A stretch of 64,000 nt of DNA from Drosophila pseudoobscura (Eukaryota > Arthropoda > Insecta > Diptera > Drosophilidae): contig NC_046680.1 in assembly GCF_009870125.1 (NCBI RefSeq), positions 4,650,001 through 4,714,000 of the forward strand. Reading direction: 5' to 3'. A program made the translations under genes and the position numbers. Shown in pieces: positions 27,050 to 36,496 of this stretch. Within the stretch, counting starts at the first letter, position 1. The number at the start of each line of letters is the position of its first letter. A model generated the notes under the pieces. It saw only the letters and a list, made by a program, of their open reading frames with translations, searched no databases and had not been told where the DNA came from.

Positions 27050-28384
27050 ATGATATTCTACATGTGTAAGTTGGAGGCTGAGATCAATAGCTGGCTGAGT
27101 CTAAAGTTCACGCTATCCCCATCTCGCCGCAGGCCTTACGCTCTTGGCAGCCTTTGTGGCCTGCCAAGCCTCGGAGGAGATTTACCAAATACTGGCAAAA
27201 GATTATTATGCCAGCAAGAATCTCATCATCTCCCCCTTCGCCATCGATACCATCCTTAGTCTGGTCTACATGGGAGCTGCAGGCGCTACCGCCACAGAGC
27301 TGCAAAACTACCTGAAATTATCCTCAGAGGACAAGCAACTGGTGACCAGCAAGTACAACGAGGTCCTCGACGGCCTCTTCCAGCCACGAGCGGATGGTCC
27401 CACCTTGAAGCTGGCAAACCGCATTTATGTCAACGATCGTTTCCGTTTGAAGGAGGAGTATAATCAGGTGGTTCGTGACGCCTTTCATGCTGATGCACAG
27501 ATGTTTAGCGTCGCCGGCGGGGTGGATCCGACAGAAAGTATCAACAAGTGGGTACAGGAACAGACGAATGGCAAGATCTTGAATCTTCTGGAGCCCGACA
27601 GCCTCAAGCCCGACGTGATGGCAGTGCTACTGAATGCTATCTACTTCAAGGGTGAGTGGCAGTCAAAGTTCGATGCCAGTAACACTCAGGAGGGCAATTT
27701 CTGGGTGACGGGACAAGAAACGGTTCCGGTTCAGATGATGTCTCAAACGGGTTACTTTAAGGCCCGCTACTTCACCGATCTCCAGGCACAAGTGATCGAG
27801 CTCCCGTACCTGAACTCCAACCTTTCCATGTTCCTGTTCCTGCCCAAGGAACGCGATGGCCTCAGAGCTATGGAGCAGAAAATCTCTGGCTTCTCTCGGC
27901 ATATGCATTGTATGGAGGCTGTTGTGAAGTTGCCTAAGTTCAAAATAGAGTACGGCGAAGACCTTAAGGGAACCCTCCAAAAGGTAAAAGAAAAATAGTC
28001 CACTATACATGTGCCTCGTTCAACCTCACCCTTGCAGTTGGGAATCCGAGAGCTGTTCACCGACGATTCCGATCTGAGCGGCCTATTGGCAGATAAGGCC
28101 AATGGAAAGATCAGCAAATTCGCTCACAAAGCGGTTTTGGATGTCAACGAGGAGGGGGCCGAGGCCTCTGCCGCCACATGTACGTGCGATTTGCTTATCA
28201 GACCTGATTATGGGTCTATGATTATACTCACGTACATAAATGTTTATATATTTGGTGATTCACAGATGGAATGATCACCAATCGCTCGAGCTTCACCATG
28301 GTGCTTAGCTTCGATCATCCCTTTGCTTTCGTCATACGGGATCAGAGAACTATCTACTTCCAGGGTCATGTGGTCAGCCCCTGA
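27050..28384 (+). CDS. Secreted serpin with Arg-Ser reactive site (positional candidate Spn42Dd)
   Basis: Four coding exons: 27050-27065 (16 nt), 27133-27983, 28038-28179 (142 nt), 28266-28384; 375 aa. The tiny first exon is needed: joined to exon 2 it gives MIFYMCLTLLAAFVACQA, a clear signal peptide, so the protein should be secreted. Marks: NLIISPFAIDTIL, NAIYFKGEWQSKF, hinge EEGAEASAAT, DHPFAFVIRDQRTIYF. The loop YGMITNRSSF counts to Arg at P1 and Ser at P1', fitting a trypsin-like clip-domain protease target. Only about 150 bp separate it from the preceding serpin stop. A variant ATTAAA at about 28414 is the probable poly(A) signal. Confidence 0.93.
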
Positions 28385-29097
28385 GTAATCGTTATGCTGT
28401 GTACGGATGTCAAATTAAACGAAAATATTATCAAAACATATAAACAACAAGCGGGATCGCGGCAAGGGCAGCGACTCTACTTTTATAACCGGTACTCAGT
28501 CAGTATAAATGTGAACTTATGATTTAGGTAATTTATACAATATATTTTATATAAAAATATAATTAATCGTCGGAATTAGTATTCTGTCTCTCTCTCTCTT
28601 TTGGAATCTCTGCTCTTAAAAGGTAAGAATTGATGAGAGATGGCGAGCTCCCTCTCAATTTTAAATTTTTCAACTTATCTTGAGAGATGGAAAAAACATA
28701 GATTGAGAGAAAGGAACCCCGACTGCTAGTTATGTTTTAGGAAATTTTATTTTCCTTTGCAACATACTGGTTCTTATTTATTTTCATACCCGATGATCAA
28801 TTCCTACTGATAACAGTTTTCAGCTCGAATAGGCCCTTTTTGACTTGTTGCTTCGAACCCCCAAATGAGGATTTTTTGCGGGAGGGTGCTTATTTCGGCA
28901 CACCTGAATTGGAGTACCAAATTTGACCGAGGTCCAAGGTGATCTCAACGATTCGAGCAGTTCTGGAGGTGGAATGGTTCCCAACAAAATAAATATTCAA
29001 TTTGTGGTGGTTTTAGTTTTATTTTCTTAATCTCCTTATTTCACTTCTGTTCTCATTTCTCGTCGATCGTCGAATATGGATATCCCTCTTATCGCAC

Positions 29098-29201
29098 TAT
29101 CGTATCGCATAAGACTTATCACAGTATAATATCGGGATCGGCTAGGGTTAATATCGGTAAGGGCTAATATGGGGTTGGTTAGGTTTAATATCGGTGTTGC
29201 C
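29098..29201 (+). repeat. 104-bp direct repeat, copy 1
   Basis: Starts TATCGTATCGCATAAGACTT and ends TATCGGTGTTGCC. It matches 30527-30630 with one mismatch. Confidence 0.95.
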
Positions 29202-29219
29202 TTACAAACTATGGAGTTT

Positions 29220-29870
29220 CGGTGCATACTAGTTATACCCGATACTCAAAATGAGTATTGGGGTATAAAAGATTTGTGGTTAAAATGGATGTGTGTAACG
29301 TCCAGAAGGAATCGTTTCCGACCCCACAAAGTATATATATTCTTGATCAGCATCAATAGCCGAGTCCATTGAGCCCTGTCTGTCTGTCCGTCCGTCCGAC
29401 TACAAGAGCTAGAGCAACGACATTTTATATCCGGACTTCTGTGATATGTCACTGTTACAAGTATATTTAAAAACTTTTCACCGCCCACTTCCGCCCCCAC
29501 AAAGGACGGGGATGCCACACAATTTCAAAGATACGAGAAAACCGAAAACGCCGAATCGTAGAGGATGACTATATCTTCTGAGCCAGATCGTATAATTATT
29601 ATAGCCAGAATCAATAAAACAATTTCATTATCTCTCGCTCTGTCTCTCTCTAACACACAGGTTTCATGGTCGGCTTTGCCTATTGCAAAATGTGAGTTCT
29701 TAGACCTTAGAGACTATAAAAGCTAGAGCAACCAAAATTTTGACCCACACTCCTGTGATATCGGACCTTGACGAGTTAGTTTCAAAATTTCACAATCATA
29801 GGGAATCACCTTATCTATGAGATTGCTGAATCTGGATTAGATCGGATCATTTTTATAGCCAAAAGGAACA
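29220..29870. mobile_element. Dispersed repeat fragment, DINE-1/Helitron-like (class uncertain)
   Basis: Starts near ATACCCGATACTCAAAATGAGTATTGGGGTATA and contains the core CGTTTCCGACCCCACAAAG followed by TATATATATTCTTGATCAGC, CTGTCTGTCTGTCCGTCCG and CTAGAGCAAC blocks. I know this layout as a very abundant dispersed repeat of obscura-group genomes. The class (Helitron-related SGM/ISY type) is my best guess. Related sequence in the other orientation is at 51010-51420. Confidence 0.55.
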
Positions 29871-30258
29871 AATTAACATGCAATGGCTACGCAGCGCCCG
29901 ACGACATGTTCAGACACGTTTTCTGTCTCTCCCGCAGGCACACATTGTCGCTCAATGTAGCCATATTGACTATGTATCGGATATATGTACATGTAGAGTT
30001 GCGGTCTGCGCAGCAACTCACAACGTTTCCCCTCGGTTTGTTTGCACGAATGTGCGATTCATATACAACATATGTACAGTTTTTAATGTTTATTTAGGTC
30101 TACAGAAACCCTATGGCTTATTACTCTTATCATGAATTTTATCATGCTTATTCATAGCTACATCCCACGGCCTGTTACATATTTAATATTCATATTTTTT
30201 GTAAATATTTTGTTTTACATATTTATGGAGGCCAGTAGTGCAACTTTGACTTCTTAGC

Positions 30259-30304
30259 GTCAATCCATCTGTGAATCACCAAATATATAATGATTTATGT
30301 ACGT
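30259..30304 (-). repeat. Inverted copy of a serpin intron/exon junction
   Basis: The plus strand here matches the reverse complement of 28230-28276 (end of the last intron and first bases of the last exon of the Spn42Dd-like gene) at about 43 of 47 positions. The shared core is CTGTGAATCACCAAATATATA. Confidence 0.8.
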
Positions 30305-30526
30305 TACTATAGATCGTAACCATGTTCATGTGTGAACACCCGTAGAAGATAGAATAAATTTTCTAAATTCAAAACATGTCAGCTGAAGAATAAAGCGTTT
30401 ATTGCAAGATTTTTCATTGTGAGAATGAGTTTTAAAAAGGCCTTCATATAAAGCCATATATTTACGTAGATACATATGTACATGTTAAACTGCCACTTTA
30501 ACGTCCTCTTTTATATAATTAAGCAG

Positions 30527-30630
30527 TATCGTATCGCATAAGACTTATCACAGTATAATATCGGGATCGGCTAGGGTTAATATCAGTAAGGGCTAATATG
30601 GGGTTGGTTAGGTTTAATATCGGTGTTGCC
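30527..30630 (+). repeat. 104-bp direct repeat, copy 2
   Basis: Partner of 29098-29201, same orientation, one base different. The DNA between the copies is about 1.3 kb. Confidence 0.95.
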
Positions 30631-31358
30631 GATTTATTAGATTTTCATAGCTCATATTGTATATCAATGGAATAATTGTTCATAAATGTATTCTCAGTTA
30701 TACAAATCTAATGCTTATTGAAATTATTAAAACTTATATATTAAAAGAGGAGATATTTTTTGAATATTTGAAGTGAATCTTCAAATTCCAATTAATTAAA
30801 TTCCAATTCAAATTACTCGAGTAAATATACATGTCAAAATATGTGTTGAAATAGAAAAAGAGACAACACGTCAGCTGTTCATTGGCTAAAGGCATTGAGG
30901 TTAAAGAAGTCAGTTTTCTCTAGAACGTCGGGCTGTATCTATCTCTCTGGCTGAAGTCCGGCATTCTAAATTTACTAGCATTCTAGTATTGGGAACTCCG
31001 ACTATCAATTCTTCGTATTTCGTAGGTGTGGAAGTAAGTAAGATATATATATTTTTATATAGAAAACTGTTTCAATGTCAATGTTGTTGATGCTTAGTTC
31101 TAAACAAAATGACATCACCGTAGGCCAAAAAAAGCATAAAGAGCACCAAAGAGAGTGCGTGCGGAAAGAGTGGATATTAAGGGAGTATTCCAGTTTCTCA
31201 GTATCTTGAGAATTAAGAGAGAATTTTTAAGAGAAATGCATGTGGCTGAGAAGCATGTTAAAACCAGAATCAGCACAGATAACGATAAAAATAAAAATAT
31301 TTCTGTAAGTACGTATATAAGGAGATCACGGAATTTGGGTAGATCATTCAGCTTCATT

Positions 31359-31626
31359 ATGTTGGGTAGGAGACACTAATTTTTTATCGTAGGACTTCCC
31401 ATCTAATCACTTTGTGTGATCCTTTTTCCCAGCTTCCGAGCACACAGCATCCAAGGCCGCACTCTCACTGTTGCTCCTCCTGGGCTCTGTTCTGACTATG
31501 GCCAAGTCCGTTAACAATGGAGCACAATGGAAAGTTTTCCTTAGTGCTTTTCGGACACCTGGCGAAGTCGGAGGCTGGTGGAAATCTCGTGTTCTCGCCG
31601 TCGTCTATCAGGACAGGCCTGGCTTT
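31359..31626 (+). CDS. Signal-peptide reading frame of the fifth serpin, out of frame with the body
   Basis: Exon 31359-31365 (ATG TTG G) spliced by a 67-nt GT-AG intron to 31433 reads MLASEHTASKAALSLLLLLG, a good signal peptide, then SVLTMAKSVNNGAQWK. This frame does not continue into the serpin body. It runs on as unrelated sequence and stops after 31704. The body frame is shifted by one base from about 31525. I end this entry where the shifted frame is clearly non-serpin. Confidence 0.5.
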
Positions 31627-32708
31627 GGCCTACCTAGGCTCCGAGGGCACGACTGCAGAGGAGCTGAAGCAAGGCCTCGCATTGGAGGGAGCCGACAAGA
31701 ATGAGGTTGGCCAACGATTCGCTCAGCTCTTGGCCAAAGGACAAACGAAAACTAAGGAGGATGAGGATGGCGTGCAGTTCAACTATGCCAACCGTCTCTA
31801 CGTAGCTGAGCGCTTCAGGCTGGCCCAGGCCTATCAACAATTGGCCGCTGAAGGCTTCGACGCAGCTGCCGAGAAAGTAAACTTCGCTCAAGGCTCGAAG
31901 GTGGCCCAGAAAATAAATTCCTGGGTAGAAGGGCAGACCCATAATCAAATTAAGGACCTTATTAGCGCCGACTCCCTCGACGCTGAGACGGTCGCCATCC
32001 TGATCAATGCGATCTACTTCAAAGCCGACTGGGTGCACAGTTTCGCCGATTACAAAACGGACCTGAAAGACTTTGTCCGCCATAATGGAGCCAGGGTTAA
32101 GGTGAACACCATGTATCAGTCCGACTTTTTCAGGTACGGCGAGCTGTCCTCTCTGAAAGCAAAGGCATTGGAAATGCCCTACAAAGGCACGGACATTGTG
32201 TTCCTGATCATTCTGCCTCTGGAGGAGCAGGGACTGCCCGAACTTGAGCAAAAGCTTAGTGGACATGGCCTGAACGTGATTAGTTCGCAGTTGACCAGAC
32301 AGATGGTGGAGATACAGCTACCCAAATTCAAGTTCGAGTTCGATGTGTCCCTGAAGCCTGCGCTGAAGGAGGTGAGTATGAATAGGAGAAGGAGGAGGAT
32401 ATGAGAACCGATGTGTAGCCGATGCATGATGCTTTCAGATGGGTATCGAAGCCCCGTTCGGTCCTCAAGCTAACTTCAGCAGCCTGCTCCAGACCCCGGA
32501 CCCCCTGAAGATCACCGAGGTGAAGCACAAGGCTCTCATCGAGGTAGACGAGAACGGAACCACTGCCAGTGCCGCCACAGCAGTCAAGTTCTCACTAGAA
32601 TCTGCGTTCATGGGGGAAGTACAGCAGTTCACCGCAGACCACCCCTTTTTCTTTGCCATCAAGGACGCGCAGAGCACCTACTTCTTGGGCCACGTTAACC
32701 AGCCCTAA
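31517..32708 (+). CDS. Fifth serpin, body (positional candidate Spn42De)
   Basis: Two exons in the body frame: 31517-32371 and 32439-32708; 374 aa from the ATG at 31517 (MEHNGKFSLVLFGHLAKS). That length suits a serpin lacking a signal peptide. Marks: NLVFSPSSIRTGL, NAIYFKADWVHSF, hinge ENGTTASAAT, DHPFFFAIKDAQSTYF. The loop AVKFSLESAFMG counts to Glu at P1 and Ser at P1'. Unlike the four other serpins, there is no intron between hinge and loop: the 142-nt exon and the loop exon are fused. The signal peptide encoded just upstream is in another frame, so the protein is either cytosolic from this ATG, or the gene is frameshifted, or the assembly has an indel. AATAAA lies at 32738-32743. Confidence 0.85.
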
Positions 32709-32743
32709 GCTAAAGTTTCGTTGCGGTAAGTGTTTCCAATAAA

Positions 32744-35700
32744 TTGAGTGAAACTTATGAAGTTCCTGCGGTCAATAAATGCCATCTGATGTCAAGTGCA
32801 AAAGACAGACGAGTTGTTGATTAGTTTCGGTTGCATAATGCTGAGGGCCACGGCCACGGCCACGTGAAGATGCTGTGGCTGTAATTAAACTCTCCCGAGC
32901 TGCAGTTGACATTGATTTGGGAGGCGGACTTGCTCTTGGTATGCTCTTGGCCGTGCGCCCGCCGCCCGCCTGACAGTTTGGCAGTACTGTATCAGTCCGG
33001 CAGGTGTGTACACATATGTGCAGCGGGCCATATATCAAAGTTAGTATAGCTATCAATCCATGACACAGCAGGCAGCAAATGGAGAGAGAGAAGGAGGAAA
33101 GAAATACGAGAATCTGCTCAGGGAAGAGGAAAAGCTGGGAATTTGAATGGCAGTGGTAAGTGGCCAAAGACCAAGCACACGGGCACACGGGACTGATGGA
33201 CACACGAGCACACGGGCACACGGGCACACGGGACAGATGGAGACGCAAATGGCCGAAACTGTGTTGGCAATTTGCTGCAATCATCTACATGCAGCTTACA
33301 ATTCCCCTTGGTTCGCACTCCCCACTCCCACACCTCTCGTGTTTTTTCCGAGTGCATCTAGATTGCTGTTGTCTGTGCTTTTTGTTGGCTACTTTTTGGC
33401 AAGCGAATTGTTGGCGTGGATTTCTCAAGACCCTTGACGGATGATAGTCCAGGACACACACACACACACACGAGAATCGGATCCTTTTGGCCTGACCTCT
33501 TGTGGCAGATATTTGCATGTTTCTAAACAGGTGTAAATTAAATTTGACAACTTTTACGGCTGCCTGGGACAGCGCTGGACAAAGGCCGTCTGTCTGCCTT
33601 TCTGCCTGTCCTGTCCTTGTGCTTGTTGTCCCTGGTGGCAGATTTAATTCAATTTTGTGAGTTTTACATTGCTTTGAGGGCAGGCCATAATTAAAGTTTA
33701 TTGTTTGTCGATTCATGTCGAACAGATGCAGCTGACATGCAGGAGAGTGTAGCAAATGAAGCCGTTGTGCACGCGTTCAGAAAAATGTCAATTAAAACCA
33801 TGCGGTTGCTTTGTTTCATCCTGTTGAATTCAACAGTTTCTTCCACTTCTGTGCCACTGTCGAAGGTCGCTGCGACTCAGGCCGCTACGCGTTCTCCCTG
33901 CTCAGCAAATGTCGCTAATTGGTGGCTAGGGCAATGCCAAAAACTTCGACGGCGTTGTCGTTGTCGTTGTCCTGGGCAACGCTTCGAGTTTCCGTCAGCA
34001 AATTGAAATTGAAATGACAACGGGACAGAACGGAAACAAAAGACAGGAGGAGCCAGAAGGAGGTGGAGCAGCCGCAGTTCCAGTGCGAAATGAAAGGGAA
34101 ATGCAACTCGCGAATCTGCAAATAAGAAATTTAACGACAACACCCAAGGCTGGGGCTGATGTGGCCTCAGAGGTAGCTCCTGCAGGTGGAGTGGTAGGGA
34201 AACTGATACGCTTCCCCGGACCTTCCTGGGCCACTGCCTGCACGTGGGGGGTCTTGCATGTGTGGGCATTCCTGCGTTTGACAGTCCTGACAGCTCGCTG
34301 GCTCATTCTGCCCAATTGACGGTTGATGGCTGATGGCTGATGGCTGATGGCTGATCCAGCATGTGCAGCTGTTAGCCCATACTGTGGATGGTGATGGCAG
34401 TCGTAATTGTGCAATTAGTTATCAGTTGCAGGTGCACTCAAAGGGAAAACAAACTACTTGTTTGCGTTTTTTCGCCCAATGCATAATAATTTTCCACATG
34501 AGCGAGTGACCGCAAAAATTCTAAACTTCATGGCAATCCTTTCAGCCACCAGGTGGCCTTGTACGTATGCACACAGTTATTCCATATGCAGCAGGCAGCA
34601 GACAAATGGAACTGCCCAAATTGTATTTGTAACTTCTTTCAAGGACGTATGACAAGTTTGGTAATTAAGGAATTATGTCAGCCATCCAGAGTGTTCTCTA
34701 ACCACCTCTCCACCTCTTTATACGAGTGAATGCGAGTATGTCTGCTGGAGGCAAGGCACATCTTGATTGCTTTCGGTTGCCTTGGTTTTTACACACACAT
34801 ATGTATGAATGAGTCGTGTGTTGTATATTGCAGTTTTGCAATTGGCATTTAATTTTCAGGAGTTACTCTGTTAGGACCGAATCATCTTGCACTGTAAGGA
34901 CTCCCAGTTGCAAGTGAAATATTCATTGAATACAGGGACAAGGACCACCCACAAAGCGTAGACTCCTGCAACACCCCCACCGCACCTCACCGTACAGCAC
35001 CACACCACACAGCAGCACAGTTACGTTACATGGCCAGGGCACCACAAAAATGATAATAAAATACCAACACGCTTCGGTGGCTACTGGACACAATTTACCG
35101 CTCGTCTAGGCATCGTTGATTCCGGGCCAAAAAGGGGCGAAGCGTCAGGAAAAACAAGCTAACGCTCTCCTCACGGACAACAGGACAACCGGACAGCTGG
35201 ACAGCCGGACAGATGGACAGCCGGACAGCAGCTGCCAATGTGCGTATCTGGACGAGGCAGGTTAATGAAATACTTCAGCCTTTTAGCTGAAAGTTGCCTG
35301 CCTGTCTAAAGGGCATCGCTCCTCTACCGGATGTCCCTTTTTGTGCCCTGGCCGACTATGTGTGGGCGGGTGTTTGGTTGAAGCTCGGGGCGTTGCGGAA
35401 AAGTGCAAAACATTGTTAACACTTTAAATTTAATACCTGCTATTGAATATTAACGAGGAGTGCAAATGCAGGATATGCTCAGAGGCAGGCAATTATCACG
35501 CATACGAGTTGCCTTCCACTTCTGTTTCCTCTACGCTTTTCTTTGGTTAATTAACATTTGTTGGCCAATATTGGCACAAGCAGACCCACAGCCATTCAAA
35601 ATACAAATGAGAATCTGTGCGAGACACGAGAGAGGCTTCATTCAGCCCGGCTGTGCCTTTTATTTCCGATTCAGGTGCGTGTCCAAACATTGCCCACTTT

Positions 35701-36213
35701 GAGTGGTTCTTCTGAAACCTCTTTACTCTAATGGACAGCCACAAAGTGGGGGGAGAATGCAAAAAATGCTTTAGTTTTTCCACTTATAAATTATTGCTAG
35801 GTTACCCTTTCCGGCCAAAAAGGATTAAGAACAAGCACGTGGTGCACAGATTCTACAAAGCTACAAAAGTTTCCCCTGAGATATTTCGCTAATAATTAGA
35901 TGCCAATTCTCCCAAAACGCACTCTGGCCTTCTCCCAAAATTAAACTGTCATAGGAATTATTACTACCCAAACACGTTTGATAAGGCCTGAGGGGGGATG
36001 AGGCTACACAGCTCGCAGCCTTTCCAGCATGTTGGAGGCATTAGCGTCAGTCGAAAGCTCTGGTTCTGAACCCGACTATTCTTAGAGAGGTCCTGCAGGC
36101 AACCTCGGAGACGCCTGCGCCTTGGGAGCTTGCAAGGCTTGTTGGGTTGCATGTCCAACCTGCAACATGTTGTGTTTTGAATGCCTCGGCGGCAAGTGTC
36201 CGTGTCCTGGCCG
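32744..36213. other. Intergenic region, right of the serpin cluster
   Basis: No coding exon is recognisable. It carries simple repeats: GGGCACACG-type units at 33178-33234, GATGGCT units at 34322-34352, and GGACAGCCGGACAG units at 35185-35232. It ends at the TATA promoter at 36214. Confidence 0.6.
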
Positions 36214-36220
36214 TATAAAA
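36214..36220 (+). promoter_or_regulatory. TATA box of the probable RASD-like gene promoter
   Basis: TATAAAA, followed about 25-30 nt later by an initiator-like ACAGTCGAGTAG. The leader that follows has no ATG. Confidence 0.55.
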
Positions 36221-36243
36221 AGAACGACCCGAGCTGACAGTCG

Positions 36244-36496
36244 AGTAGTTTGAAGCTTGACAGCAACGCGTGTGTTCCGCGATCGCGAACAGAATCCTCT
36301 AAAGGAAGCGCTGAAGAAGCGACGGTTACACTTGTAGTTTTTCGTCCAGTGGTATTTTCCAGGTGTCTGTGGCTTTTGTGCTCGTGATCAGAGATTTGCT
36401 AGAACATAAATCAGAAGTTTAATCAATCTCACGTGCCGATTTGCAGTTTTCCCACCAGTTTCGCCAGTTACTTCGAGGTGATTAAGTATACGACAG
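36244..36496 (+). other. Probable non-coding first exon of the RASD-like gene
   Basis: About 250 nt downstream of a TATA box contain no ATG in any frame and end in a consensus donor CGACAG|GTAAGC at 36497. The nearest plus-strand acceptor leading into a 5' UTR and coding start is at 49298, so I infer a 12.8-kb first intron. This link needs transcript evidence; the exon could belong to a non-coding RNA. Confidence 0.45.

Larger units (their letters stand above)
28385..31350. other. Repeat-rich spacer between the fourth and fifth serpin
   Basis: No gene is seen. It contains a pair of 104-bp direct repeats, a dispersed-repeat fragment, and a short inverted copy of the preceding serpin's intron/exon junction (all listed separately). 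A donor-like GTGTGGAA|GTAAGT near 31034 could mark a leader exon of the next serpin. Confidence 0.6.

Noticed and set aside
29098-30630. 104-bp direct repeats as LTRs of a retrovirus-like element
   Set aside because: They have no TG...CA ends, and no gag or pol remnants lie in the 1.3 kb between. They are also too short for typical LTRs.
33178-33234. GGGCACACG direct repeats as a CRISPR-like array
   Set aside because: Repeats are 9-10 bp without spacers, in a eukaryotic genome: a simple minisatellite.
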